Below, one piece after another: positions 32,826 to 45,125 of a stretch of DNA of 64,000 nt. The DNA lies in contig NC_135553.1 of NCBI RefSeq assembly GCF_964340395.1, positions 28,471,949-28,535,948 on the forward strand. Reading direction: 5' to 3'. The position numbers were made by a program, and so were the translations under genes. This DNA is from Glandiceps talaboti. Taxonomy: Eukaryota; Hemichordata; Enteropneusta; Spengelidae. Under the pieces are notes generated by a model. It saw only the letters and a program-made list of their open reading frames with translations. It had not been told where the DNA came from and did no database searches. The stretch's first letter is position 1. Each line of letters starts with the position of its first letter.

Positions 32826-35150
32826 ATGACGTAGTCGGATACTCGGTGTTGTGTTGCATGCCGTACCGTCGTCTTATGATTGAAATGAGGTATTTGGATA
32901 CTGTTGTATTACCGTACTCGTCTTATGTTTGAAATGAGGTATTTGGATACTGTTGTATTACCGTACTCGTCTTATGTTTGAAATGAGGTAGTTGGATACT
33001 GTTGTATTACCGTACTCGTCTTATGTTTGAAATGAGGTATTTGGATACTGTTGTATTACCGTACTCGTCTTATGTTTGAAATGAGGTATTTGGATACTGT
33101 TGTATTACCGTACTCGTCTTATGTTTGAAATGAGGTATTTGGATACTGTTGTATTACCGTACTCGTCTTATGATTGAAATGAGGTATTTGGATACTGTTG
33201 TATTACCGTACTCGTCTTATGTTTGAAATGAGGTATTTGGATACTGTTGTATTACCGTACTCGTCTTATGATTGAAATGAGGTATTTGGATACTGTTGTA
33301 TTACCGTACTCGTCTTATGATTGAAATGAGGTATTTGGATACTGTTGTATTACCGTACTCGTCTTATGATTGAAATGAGGTAGTTGGATACTGTTGTATT
33401 ACAGTACTCGTCTTATGATTGAAATGAGGTATTTGGATACTGTTGTATTACCGTACTCGTCTTATGTTTGAAATTAGGTAGTTGGATACTGTTGTATTAC
33501 CGTACTCGTCTTATGATTGAAATGAGGTAGTTGGATACTGTTGTATTACCGTACTCGTCTTATGATTGAAATGAGGTATTTGGATACTGTTGTATTACCG
33601 TACTCGTCTTATGTTTGAAATGAGGTATTTGGATACTGTTGTATTACCGTACTCGTCTTATGATTGAAATGAGGTATTTGGATACTGTTGTATTACCGTA
33701 CTCGTCTTATGTTTGAAATTAGGTAGTTGGATACTGTTGTATTACCGTACTCGTCTTATGATTGAAATGAGGTATTTGGATACTGTTGTATTACCGTACT
33801 CGTCTTATGTTTGAAATGAGGTATTTGGATACTGTTGTATTACCGTACTCGTCTTATGTTTGAAATGAGGTATTTGGATACTGTTGTATTACCGTACTCG
33901 TCTTATGATTGAAATGAGGTATTTGGATACTGTTGTATTACCGTACTCGTCTTATGTTTGAAATTAGGTAGTTGGATACTGTTGTATTACCGTACTCGTC
34001 TTATGTTTGAAATGAGGTATTTGGATACTGTTGTATTACCGTACTCGTCTTATGATTGAGAGGTAGTTGGATACTGTTGTATTACCGTACTCGTCTTATG
34101 TTTGAAATGAGGTATTTGGATACTGTTGTATTACCGTACTCGTCTTATGTTTGAAATTAGGTAGTTGGATACTGTTGTATTACCGTACTCGTCTTATGAT
34201 TGAAATGAGGTATTTGGATACTGTTGTATTGCCGTACTCGTCTTATGTTTGAAATGAGGTAGTTGGATACTGTTGTATTACCGTACTCGTCTTATGATTG
34301 AGAGGTAGTTGGATACTGTTGTATTACCGTACTCGTCTTATGTTTGAAATGAGGTATTTGGATACTGTTGTATTACCGTACTCGTCTTATGTTTGAAATT
34401 AGGTAGTTGGATACTGTTGTATTACCGTACTCGTCTTATGATTGAAATGAGGTATTTGGATACTGTTGTATTGCCGTACTCGTCTTATGTTTGAAATGAG
34501 GTAGTTGGATACTGTTGTATTACCGTACTCGTCTTATGTTTGAAATGAGGTATTTGGATACTGTTGTATTACCGTACTCGTCTTATGATTGAAATGAGGT
34601 ATTTGGATACTGTTGTATTACCGTACTCGTCTTATGTTTGAAATGAGGTATTTGGATACTGTTGTATTGCCGTACTCGTCTTATGATTGAAATGAGGTAG
34701 TTGGATACTGTTGTATTACCGTACTCGTCTTATGATTGAAATGAGGTATTTGGATACTGTTGTATTACCGTACTCGTCTTATGATTGAAATGAGGTATTT
34801 GGATACTGTTGTATTACCGTACTCGTCTTATGATTGAAATGAGGTATTTGGATACTGTTGTATTACCGTACTCGTCTTATGATTGAAATGAGGTAGTTGG
34901 ATACTGTTGTATTACCGTACTCGTCTTATGATTGAAATGAGGTATTTGGATACTGTTGTATTACCGTACTCGTCTTATGATTGAGAGGTAGTTGGATACT
35001 GTTGTATTACCGTACTCGTCTTATGTTTGAAATGAGGTATTTGGATACTGTTGTATTACCGTACTCGTCTTATGATTGAAATGAGGTAGTTGGATACTGT
35101 TGTATTACCGTACTCGTCTTATGATTGAAATGAGGTATTTGGATACTGAA
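32826..35150 (+). repeat. 49-bp satellite array, about 46 copies
   Basis: Unit length is 49 bp, with core GGATACTGTTGTATTACCGT and ACTCGTCTTATG. Variants differ in A/TTTGAAATGAGG, GGTATTTGG versus GGTAGTTGG, AAATTAGG, and a 3-bp-shorter ATTGAGAGG form. A diverged unit at about 32826-32865 marks the left edge. A 5-unit block of 242 bp repeats at 34055 and 34297, showing early higher-order structure. No gene. Confidence 0.97.
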
Positions 35151-35820
35151 ATGAGATTTCATTTTTATACTTTCCTGGAAAGAATGATACTGTTTTTATA
35201 TCAATATTCATAAAATGTCACACTCTTAATTGATTGTAGGAAAATTAGGCTGTGACATTAATACTTTCACATTGCAATGTTTGCTGTCAGAATAACCCGT
35301 TCAACTCAATGAATATTGCCAAAATTGGTACAGTTACACAGTAAAGCAAAATTAATTCATTTTAATTAACATCTAATTATCCATAATGGGAAATAGCTTA
35401 AACTAATATATAGACAACGTAGTCAAATGAACAGCATGAAAGCTGTCATTTTGGGATTCGGTCATTGTGTCTGAAGGCATGATACGTTATTTTGTTTGTG
35501 AACTACATCATTATGAAAATGACTGTGCGGCATGTTGGTATATACATGACAACAGTCTCCTCAATTAATTTCTTAACACCGTTTGAAACACGAGGCTACT
35601 GTCATCCATACTCACTACAGTGTAATTTATTGATCTGTTTGGGTGTGTCAGATACAATACATCAACTGTCCCAGCCCGATACTGCAAATGGAGCTGAACC
35701 TTTGCATTAAAAACTGACGAAAAGTAGTTAGCTTTGGTCCCTGCGACAGATGTATTATAACTACACAGGTTGATTTCTTAATGAAACCACACATCAATAA
35801 ATCATTCAATATCTTCATTT
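35151..35820. other. Non-coding stretch
   Basis: Between the satellite and the truncated LINE. AT-rich, nothing recognised. Confidence 0.5.
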
Positions 35821-36972
35821 TAAGTAGTTATTGCGACCGATGGAAAATGTGTGTAAATTTGTCTAAAACAAAAATCGTCGTCTTTAAAGCTGGAGGCTAT
35901 ATTTCACAGAAGGAGAAGTGGGTTTTTAATGGAAAAAAACTTGAAGTGGTCTCCTATTATAAATATCTTGGAATTTTACTGTCATGTCGACTGAAATGGG
36001 CTGAAGCAACTAAACTGCTGGCACAACAGGGCAGAAAGGTTCTTTTTGCTACAATGAGAAAATTGGGGGACATCAAGCCATTGCCTTACAATGTTTTTTT
36101 TCAAAATATTTGATTCTATGATTTTACCAATTTTAATTTATGGTTCTGAGGTTTGGGGATTTCAATCCTACGTATTGCTTGACCGAGTTCAGTACCTTGC
36201 TCGTAAAATGTTTTTAGGAGTCTCTAACAGTGCACCAAATAGTGCCATTCTGGGAGAATGCGGCAGATATCCTATTTTCCTACATACTGCAAAAAGGTGT
36301 ATTAAGTATTTGGCCAAGTTTATTACTATGCCAAACTACAGGTACCCCAGAAAGTGTTATGATATGCTCCTAAATATTGAAAATTCTAATGTAAATTCTA
36401 GATGCACTTGGGTGACTGAAGTTAAAAATTTATTGTTCTTGTGTAACTTGCAAGATGCCTGGCAAGTACATGAAATAGGTGATGTACAAAATTGTGTTGA
36501 TGCTTTTGATATTAGATTTAGATCATATTTATTAAGTGTATGGCGTACTGACATTTCAGTGTTAGATAAATTAGATACATATAGAAATTTTAAGTCCTTG
36601 CTTCAACCAGAAAAATACTTGACAACGGTAAGAATTGCTAGTCATATGACAATGCTAGCACGTTTTAGATGTTCGTCTCATTGTTTGTATATCGAGACAG
36701 GAAGAAGACAAGGTATTGATAGAGCTGACCGTATTTGTGTACTTTGCGATTCAAATGAAATCGAGGACGAACACCATTTCCTATTGAAATGTCATTTTTT
36801 TGTAAACCTTAGGTCAAAATACATCCCTCAATATATTTATCAGCCGCCATCCTTTGAAAAGTTTACTCAATTGTTATCATCTGATCAATCAACTGAATTA
36901 CAGAGACTAGCAGCCTTTATTTATTACGCTTTAAAAATCAGGTCAGAAGCAAATACTTTAATGGAACTGTAG
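35821..36972 (+). pseudogene. ORF2 C-terminal fragment of the truncated LINE
   Basis: Begins within the RT thumb region at SSYCDRWKMCVNLSKTKIVV, equivalent to residues around 787 of the intact ORF2. A frameshift lies in the T run at about 36092-36099, splitting YNVFF from KIFDSMILPILIYGSEVWG. The rest is open to TAG at 36970-36972 and keeps GECGRYPIFLHTAKRC, YPRKCYDMLL and the zinc knuckle CVLCDSNEIEDEHHFLLKC. It lacks the endonuclease and the YADD motif, so it cannot move on its own. Confidence 0.88.
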
Positions 36973-37060
36973 CATATTTTTTTGGTTATGGAAGTACACG
37001 TGTAAATTGTATTTTGGGCCTATGGCCTTTGACTACAATAAAGTGACTATATAGTAATAT
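35821..37060 (+). mobile_element. 5'-truncated LINE, sister family of the 2A LINE
   Basis: Homologous to ORF2 of the LINE at 20517 from the end of the RT onwards. It shares the 3' UTR motif TTTGGGCCTATGGCCTTTGA followed by a poly(A) signal at about 37035 and a TATAGTAATATAGTAATATT tail. Protein similarity is clear but far from identical, so it is a related family rather than a copy of the same element. 5' truncation is the usual outcome of incomplete reverse transcription. Confidence 0.88.
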
Positions 37061-38072
37061 AGTAATATTTCCTGTGTCCGAGGATGTCGAACTCCGATGA
37101 TATAGCTTTGCGTTATAATGACAGTGAGTGGTCACAGCCGTTATGGTTCGTACCATTTCAATTATCACCTCTGCGTTGTACTTGATGGTTCAACTTAGAC
37201 AATAGAACGTGTTACCATTCTTACAAATGTTGAAATATTAAATGAATTGTAAAGGAAATGGAACCCCTTTCACCTGGTACCAAACAATTACTTGAGGGAT
37301 CGCAATGCACAATGACTATTATTACTGATCGTTTAACAGATGTGTTTTCTGTTGATATGGGTGAGAAGTTGTTTTCGACTTAAGCCCCCTTGTTGAACTC
37401 GAGTTTATAAGAAGATTTCAAGTTGTTGTTATGGACTTCTTACTACACACAATGTAAGAGAAACTAAATGTATTGTGTGTCCTCTTCTTGCAGTTGTAAT
37501 TAACCAGTCTGCTTTCTAACAACCGAGTATTTTTCACCTGTGTCAGGACAATTAGGATTTTCCGAGGAGGGGCGAGCAAGAAGATTACAGGGATTGTGAG
37601 TGTTAGGAAAAGAATAAATCAAGCATAACGTGCGAGATTTTATTTCCATAGTGAAGCTACCAATACTTGGTTGCTAACTCACAGGTGTAGTTATCTTTTG
37701 ATACTTTTGTAGAGAATGTTACTTTTGGATTAAAATACGAAGGTAAAATCTACTTTGAAGTATGATTCGGCCACCCCTTTGAATAATGGTCTACCCCATT
37801 TAATTGCGACTTATAATTTCTATACTGTATTGACGATTTTAATCTCTGGTTTTAACGCAGTGTATATAGGTGAAAGTAACAGTAGACGTGGGAATCTCAT
37901 TTCAGATGTAAACTACAAGCATTTGACAACCCGAATTTCCGACAAGATGCAAGACATCTCAAGAATAATGAACTCTTCGGACGTGCTAGACGCCCTGACA
38001 ACAGGATCCACGCTTTTTCCTGATTACCACATGTCTGTTCTACGGCTCCGTGCATATCTCGTGGATTGAACC
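37061..38072. other. Region upstream of the 596-aa gene
   Basis: Probably holds the promoter and 5' UTR of the gene at 38073. A splice-acceptor-like TTTTAACGCAG ends at 37860. The 104-codon frame at 37755-38069 is in phase with the gene but is closed by TGA three bases before its ATG. No recognisable domain in it. Confidence 0.4.
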
Positions 38073-39863
38073 ATGTTTCTGTACAACGAACGAAGCAATG
38101 TGTTTGTTTCTAGCCGGGTTAAAGCCTATAGTCTCGAACCCCATTTTCTAGTGACCAACTCTCGACGACCAGGCGCCGGCATGTCGACTAAACCGCAGCG
38201 GAGATATTGTAACGACGACGAAGGGCTCGTGAGAGTCACTTCGTCAACAAACGGTGGTCACACACGACCACTAGGAATTCTACGCGACACTGCATCGAAG
38301 AAGTCCATTCGCCCTAAAACAGCTCCTAGCCTTCAGGTGGACTATACGGACAGTGTTAAGGCATCAACTCGCCAGAGACTGACAGAATACGCCAAGAAAC
38401 ACAACCTCGAAATATGCGTTGCTGGCTTGAACAACTTAACGCCCAGGCAGCAGATAGAACAGAAAAGTAGAAGTTTGAGTAATTGTGTAGTGTTAGTGAA
38501 AGCAGACCAGGGTAAACACAAACAGGCAAGAAAAAGAATAGACAGTGCAGTATCAGGGAAGACGAGTGGATCAGTCCATTGGGAACAAGATTCACAGGTT
38601 CCGTTTGTGAGAATCACAACTCAGACAAGTGACAGAGACATGAGATGTCAATCTAGTCAACCAACTCGACTACACAATTACAACCCGACCCAACAGTATG
38701 TAAAGAGAGTTTCAAGCGCTGATCCAAGGTGGAGGCAAATAAGTAAATCACAGAGAATAAATGCTCTAGTTTCAGAAACAAGCGACCTCGATACTATGTC
38801 AGTCGTGTCGAGTAGTACAAGTGAATCTATTCAAGACCCTGACAACCTTTATCAATCTAATTCTTACGACAGTCGTAGTTCAACAGCCAAAATACTGTCG
38901 ACGACGACAGCAACAGCTCACAGTACAACCCAAAGAAGGACAAATAGAGCACGATCCGCAAACGTAATCACTACGAAAAATGCACCCAGAGCGTTTGTTA
39001 CTTCGCTTGGGACTGGAACGTCACGCCCAGGCTCAAGGCCGGTAAGTGCATTGCGTTACCGCGACACGGGTCGAAATCGCCACGACAACGGTAGGGAAAG
39101 AAGGCAAAGACCGAAATCAGCTCCAATGGTGAATGGTGGAAACACGAGGAAAATGTTCCGAACCGCTGATAATATTTTGAGCACACCTGTTGGATTTGAA
39201 GCCCTCAAGATAGATACACGGAACAATGGTGTTATTTATAGCCTTACAAGTGATGTAAACGGTACTGCATCACGAAGGGCAACTCAACGACAGTATATCG
39301 TGTTGTCCGAGAAATTGAAAACTAGTGACCCAATGAAAAATCATGGTGAATTTGACGAGGATCAAATGTTGATTAATGTGAAATATATACGAGACGGCAA
39401 AGAATGCAATGGGATTAGTACCCCTAATGACCCTATTGTGACCTATCAATATGCATCAACTAACAAAAGGTCGGTTAATGGTTTCCTAAATTCGTCTCCA
39501 ACCTTCCCGCATCACCATGACTCCGACCCCGTACCCACCACCAACGCATCTCCACGACACTGTGTCTCTGTTGCTGCTAAACACAGTGGCACAGCAAGTG
39601 TCAGCAACCAGTCACCGAGAACTACTAAGAGACTTGGAGATACGAATAGTTTGGCCGTGGAAGATAATTATTATTATCAGCACTGGTGTGAATGCGATCC
39701 TAGCATGGCAAACCCTCCACAGAAAAAGCCAATAGTTGTACCTGTACACACAATACTAACGCCCTCCTATACACAGTCAGAGGAAGAAAACGAAAATGAA
39801 AACGATGACTTCGGGTGCCCACCACCTCCGAATAGTCCTGACCTCGTCGAACATGCAGACTGA
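38073..39863 (+). CDS. Hypothetical disordered protein, 596 aa, with RPxSA motifs
   Basis: Single open frame from ATG 38073 (in-frame TGA just upstream) to TGA at 39861-39863. A second candidate start is Met37 at 38181 (MSTKPQRRYC). The protein is rich in Ser, Thr, Arg and Asn and looks largely disordered, with no signal peptide or membrane segment. Repeated short motifs are visible: RPKTAP (80-85), RARSAN (292-297), RPVSA (322-326) and RPKSAP (346-351). The C-terminus has an acidic SEEENENENDDFG stretch followed by CPPPPNSP. RPxSA-type motifs recur in several metazoan cytoskeleton- and cilium-associated proteins, but that is only suggestive. Codon and CpG content are higher than the flanks, supporting a real host gene. 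Family not recognised. Confidence 0.7.
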   Translation: MFLYNERSNVFVSSRVKAYSLEPHFLVTNSRRPGAGMSTKPQRRYCNDDEGLVRVTSSTNGGHTRPLGILRDTASKKSIRPKTAPSLQVDYTDSVKASTRQRLTEYAKKHNLEICVAGLNNLTPRQQIEQKSRSLSNCVVLVKADQGKHKQARKRIDSAVSGKTSGSVHWEQDSQVPFVRITTQTSDRDMRCQSSQPTRLHNYNPTQQYVKRVSSADPRWRQISKSQRINALVSETSDLDTMSVVSSSTSESIQDPDNLYQSNSYDSRSSTAKILSTTTATAHSTTQRRTNRARSANVITTKNAPRAFVTSLGTGTSRPGSRPVSALRYRDTGRNRHDNGRERRQRPKSAPMVNGGNTRKMFRTADNILSTPVGFEALKIDTRNNGVIYSLTSDVNGTASRRATQRQYIVLSEKLKTSDPMKNHGEFDEDQMLINVKYIRDGKECNGISTPNDPIVTYQYASTNKRSVNGFLNSSPTFPHHHDSDPVPTTNASPRHCVSVAAKHSGTASVSNQSPRTTKRLGDTNSLAVEDNYYYQHWCECDPSMANPPQKKPIVVPVHTILTPSYTQSEEENENENDDFGCPPPPNSPDLVEHAD

Positions 39864-40303
39864 ATCATACAAACTGCGTACCGAACACAATATTGATATA
39901 TCAACGTCTAGCACGTCTCTAGCATGTTCCCATAATCCAACCATTATTTAGCTGTACAAATAATTTCAGGGTTCTGTGTACTCTCAACAATTATTTTACA
40001 TATCCAAACTTGACTAGTGAATGGTATGAATGTGTTCACAAACATACACAGAAGAACTCATTGATGTTTGACTCCCAATTTATTGACCAGTATCGGGATC
40101 ATATTGATTTAGCCTTCAGCGGAGACGTTGATTTGACTTGACTATGGTATCCATGTAAATGACCCAAGAACTTTTGTGGATGTTTTAAATAGTACACTTA
40201 TAGTTTAATTTTGTCTATTTTTAGTTGATGTGACTCAAGTCTGTGCCATATTTTTGCATCAAATTTAAATCTTTGCAGGCTGGCACAGAATTTCGAAATC
40301 AGC

Positions 40304-40309
40304 AATAAA
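40304..40309 (+). terminator. Candidate poly(A) signal
   Basis: AATAAA about 440 bp after the stop of the 596-aa gene. Further AATAAA hexamers at 40689-40694 and 41448-41453 are alternatives. Confidence 0.35.
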
Positions 40310-42477
40310 TGAGTTTGCAGAAAAGCTTGTTTTGCTGTATGTGTTCATTCTCCTAATGTACCAGAAATGGCACGGTTTTGAAATGTGAATGTACTACGTG
40401 GTAATTTCGTAATTATTACATTTGTACTGAAATACATGTAGTTATTCTACATGTTGACGGATGTAATAATCACATGTCCATTCGAACTGCTAGTACAGTG
40501 TTGTACATGATTGTGTTTACATGCAGGTGAATGACGAAGTACTCTATTTTCTTTTCCACTGTCCCTCTTCAGTTCGTATCCAGTGATTTAATTCCAATCC
40601 TTTGAATGTGCTCCATAGTTTACTACCACTGAAAACATTTAATTGCAAGTGGTATTGTCACAATTCGATTATTATCACTGTATAATTCAAATAAACTGTT
40701 GGTGCAAATTTTAATGAGCTATGTATGCGTGCTACACGATATCAAACCGGCCAAATAATAACAGGGATATGTTTACAGCAACAGAGTTCAATTTTATCAC
40801 AACACATTTCGATTTACATCATGCAGATGTTCGAGCATTATGTTTGCATCACAATATTCGTAAATGTAGTTTGGCATTTGGATGAACATACAGATTTAAA
40901 AGGCTACGTTCCTGAAAAGACTGATAAAATGAAAATCAAGATAAAGCTTCTAGTCAAGAATGGAGAGTTGTCCCGATCCGTAGGTTATGAACAAAACATT
41001 TATAACTTGAGTTCATTGCTCACTCAAGTTTGGTTGAACATTAACATCCAAGTTTACCGTCAACATGATGTTTTTACTGAGAGGATGTTAATATTTGTTA
41101 TACTTCTATCAACATTTCAGACAATTCTTGAATCTAGTTTTGTCAGATTTCGAAACGATCTGAAAAAGTCCATCACCCCTTCCAATGAACAACTATAACT
41201 AACAGACACGAAGCAATCAGAGTTTTGATAAATTCTCTCGTCGTCTCGCCACGTAGATGCTGTCGACAATATGTTAATGTTGTTGTTGAGGTTTGCTGTT
41301 ATACCAATTTACATGTTTAGACCCAGTTACTACCACTGTGATTTATAGACTGGTGTGCTGATGTTGGCAGATCTGTACCTATGTAACATTAAAATCACGT
41401 TCATCAACCTTGTCGGTTTCACGTGTAAACTGCACTTTTATAAATTGAATAAATGTTGCATAATGTTGAAATTTCAATAGTGGACAAATTCTTTCCTCTA
41501 AACATAAAACAATTTGTAAGTGTGCGGAAACTGGAAACCCATTAAAAGTTATATTCCTCCGATGAAATCATCTTTATTGTCAATTTTCCCAAGAGGTATT
41601 TGATCGTGTAATTGGACGAACAATTACCTTCTTTCACATGTATGGTCGGAACTTCTAGGAGACTATCGAAATTATTATGGGATAGTACCGATATAAACTT
41701 TCATTGACAACAATCACCGAAAACAGCCTTGGTGGAGAATCGTTAGACACACCGCGATGTGACAAAGAAACACTTGACCTGTCCGCTTCTAGGGCACCTT
41801 TGTGTAGGTATTCTATTAATGGTATTTATACTAATCGTTCCTATAGACTGCTCTTGTTGTCAGATTAGTCGTAGCCAATGGCCAAGGTAAGTCTTGTAGC
41901 TTGGCTTGACCGAGATTATCTAACAGACCCATCCGATCATCAGGGTTCGTCTATCTCCACATAAACATCCATGGTTTACCACCGGATAAAACGTGTACTT
42001 TCACCGTCAAACGTTACCTCTGTAGCACGATCGTCTTTAGTGTTCCGACATAAACCTAGTACCCATAAGAAGGGTTGGTGGCCTACTACTATAGGCGTGT
42101 AAGGTTTCTTTGGCTTGTTCTCTACAAGGCACGCCTAGTATCGATTTACAATACACTCTACGTGTAAAGAAGAGTGTAAATTATCATCCATGTGAGATAG
42201 AATGTGACAAACACCCTACAACCTTTTAACTGGGGTTATTCACCACTCGTACGTTGAATACGATGCGTAGTTTCGCAGCATGCAGCAGGTCTATGTTCAG
42301 TTGTATTGTTAGAGTATGGCAGATCGTCGTGACCAGTGACCTAAAGTGTCCCCCTATTCATATATGGGTATAAATTTGTGTATCATATACGAACATCTGA
42401 GAGCTGTATAAATGACTAGCTAGACATTGTTCAACACGCTGTAATTGTTACTGTATCAAAAGCATAAAAAGCTCAGG
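40310..42477. other. Non-coding stretch, probably 3' UTR and intergenic
   Basis: Contains a 157-codon ATG frame (40725-41198) without any recognisable domain or compositional support. No repeat family was recognised. Confidence 0.45.
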
Positions 42478-42858
42478 CCACTATAGACCAGATTTAACTG
42501 AATGCCTTCTGTAAGAGCAAAACCATAGATTATATGGAATTGGAAACGTGCATTCCAAAGATATATCTCATTAAAAGTAAAGGCTATGTGAACGAACTTG
42601 TGCGCATTGTTATGGTTGGTATATGCTCCAAATTCTATGAAATGTGAAGCTTGCATTCTTAAGATAAAGCGGAATTACCGAAGGGCATTAATTATGCAAA
42701 TAATTCATTAAAACTGTAATCTACATCACCAAACTTTATAGGACTTATGTGCCTGGTTATGGTTAACTTATGTACTAAATTATATTGAAATTGAATTATG
42801 CATTTTTCCTTTCGTAAGAAAGGAGATATATTAGGGCTGAAATGTGTGTGTGTGTGTG

Positions 42859-42891
<33 letters not shown>

Positions 42892-43200
42892 GCCTGTCTG
42901 TGTCATCGTTTTCTCCAAAACGGCTGGCTCAATTAAAACGAAATTTGGCACAAGTGTTTCGTTGAGTAAGAACTGATTAAGTTTTGGTAAAATTCTCCAT
43001 GAATTGTTAATGAGCAATTTACGTAAATTAATTGTTTTCAGTAATTAGGCTATATCTCAAGAATGCACCCTTCAAATGCAATATAAATTTGTACACATAT
43101 TTGCAATACCTAAGTGCATCCGTCTTGAAAATTTTATTGATGTAGTTTTAAGTTTTAATAAGATATTGGCATATTTTCGGTACATTGTACACAAGATCAT
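42478..43200. repeat. Dispersed repeat R1 fragments in both orientations
   Basis: 42490-42525 reads AGATTTAACTGAATGCCTTC on the plus strand, an inverted R1 end. From about 42809 there is a direct R1 head: TTTCGTAAGAAAGG, a GT run with about eight TCTG units, TCATCGTTTTCTCCAAAACG, GGCTATATCTCAAGAATGCA and ATTGGCATATTTTCGGTA. The two halves face each other. Confidence 0.7.
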
Positions 43201-44149
43201 TAAAGACATTAGAGGCTGCCCTCAACAGTCATTGTTGTGCAAGTGAAGGTATCGGGAGAAAGCGGCCCCACTCGGGAAAACTCACTGTACAAGTTTTGCC
43301 CAAGAACACAACCGAACTCGCATTCATTTATTAATCTTTTACAAGTGTTTATGGACGGAACTTTAGCAAATGCCCAGCTAGCCAAATATCAAACACATAC
43401 CCTTTCCGTATGCATACATTTCTATTCTAGACGTATGTAGATACGCGTATCCGTATATTAAAATGTTTGATTTGTTAGGCTGCAGTACAGTGATCATCAC
43501 TCTCCTCGTCCGCATGTACGTACATGTAATATCGTCAAGATCATCGCTATAGGAAATCTATATTTACATGTATTTCACTTCAAGCAACCTTCCACCATGT
43601 ATCGAGCTACCCTGACTGTACTTGTGTGATTACAAAGTCTGATTATGATTCCCATTCAGCATTAGTCATGGTAACATTTAGGGGAAAGGGCCACTTTTGG
43701 AGTGGGGCCGCTTTTTCCAGTATTCAAAGTGAATCGAACGAGCTTTTAGCACAGCGTCTGTGCTCAAACACTGAGTTAGTCATATTTCAAGCATTTGGTG
43801 AGTACTCGTACATATTATTTATAGTGTTACTTGCAACTACATGTAAGATGAATGACTTCAAAGTTTGAACATTACAAATCAAATCAATCACCATTTTCGT
43901 CATACATACGTATGTACAGCCATGTGATGGACGCCATTTTCTTTTTCAATCGATCGATCAATCGATCGAGAACGAATAGGTTACTTTCCAAGTAATATTA
44001 CAACACAAAGCGTTGTCATTATGCCAAAAATATAGGTTATGTATGTATGTATGTACGTACTACATATACGATAAAAGTAAATCATTTTCCAAGCTCAGCT
44101 CAGTTGTTGTTGTTCTGTTTTATGAAGTTGACATAACAGTACTGATAAA
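43201..44149. other. Non-coding stretch
   Basis: Short palindromic CGATCGAT runs at about 43949-43970 and a short TATG repeat near 44040. Nothing else supported. Confidence 0.4.
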
Positions 44150-45125
44150 CTCAAAGAAAAATTAGGCTATATCTTAAGACTGCATACTTCAATTTCAATA
44201 CAATTTAGTACATACGTTAAACATAACAGAGTGCATATCTCCTACAAAAGTTGTTGATTTCGCTTAAAGATTTAGTCAATAATTTGCATAATTAATTATT
44301 TTCGGTAATTAGGCTATAGGACTGCATACTTCAATTTCAATATAATTTACTTCATACATTAAACATAACAAAGTTTATATGCCCTATAAAGTTTGTTGAT
44401 GTACCTTACAGTGTTAATAACTAATTTGCATGATTGATGATTCTCGGTAATTAGGAAATATCATAAGCATACTTGAATTTCAGTATCATTTAGTACATAC
44501 ATTAATCATAACATAGCGGATATGTCCTATAAAATGTGTTGATATAGCTTACAGTTTTAATGAAAAATTTGCATAATTGATGATTTTAGGTAACAAGGCT
44601 GTATCTTAAAAATGCAAGCTTCAATTTCGTATAATATGGTACATATATCAACCACAATAATACGCACATGTCCTATGAAGTTTGTTGCTACAACTTTTAC
44701 CTTTAATGAGTATTTTGAATAATATTCAGTGATTAAGCAGTATCATGCACTTCAATAATTAGTGATTCCCTTATGGGAGGCATTCAGTTTAAATCTGTTT
44801 AAGATATAGCCTAATTATCGAAATTCATTGATTATGCAAATTATTCATAAAGCTTCAAGCTAAATCAACAAACCTTATATTGAATTTGAAGTATGAGTTC
44901 CAAAGATATAGCCTAATAACTCAAAACCATTAATTATGCAAATAGCTAATCAATGTCATTGGATGTTTACCAAAATCTAACCATTTGTTGCCATTAGCAT
45001 ATGGAAGATGTGTAGCAAATTTCATTATAATTGAACCAGCCAGTTTTAAGAAAATGATGACACAGACAGACAGACAGATATCGCCATTTCAATAAACCCC
45101 CCCCCCCCCCCCTTACGGGAGGTAA
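44150..45125. repeat. R1-like compound repeat, forward then reverse
   Basis: About four forward units of 130-150 bp (44160-44720) share TAGGCTATATC, TGCATACTTCAATTTCA, TTAGTACATAC and TAATTTGCATAATT. At 44770 a CCCTTATGGGAGGCATTCAG end appears, then reverse-oriented units (AAGATATAGCCTAAT, TATGCAAAT) to about 45080, ending in GACAGACAGACAG, a 14-base C run and CTTACGGGAGG. The whole is roughly palindromic and could form a large cruciform. Confidence 0.65.

Noticed and set aside
32826-35150. CRISPR-like array
   Set aside because: Units of 49 bp are contiguous without spacers; tandem satellite.
37755-38069. 104-codon frame upstream of and in phase with the 596-aa gene
   Set aside because: Closed by TGA just before the gene's ATG; no recognisable domain. 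It may overlap a 5' exon or UTR, but that cannot be shown.
40725-41198. 157-codon ATG frame downstream of the 596-aa gene
   Set aside because: AT-rich, no domain, probably within 3' UTR or intergenic DNA; length alone is weak evidence.
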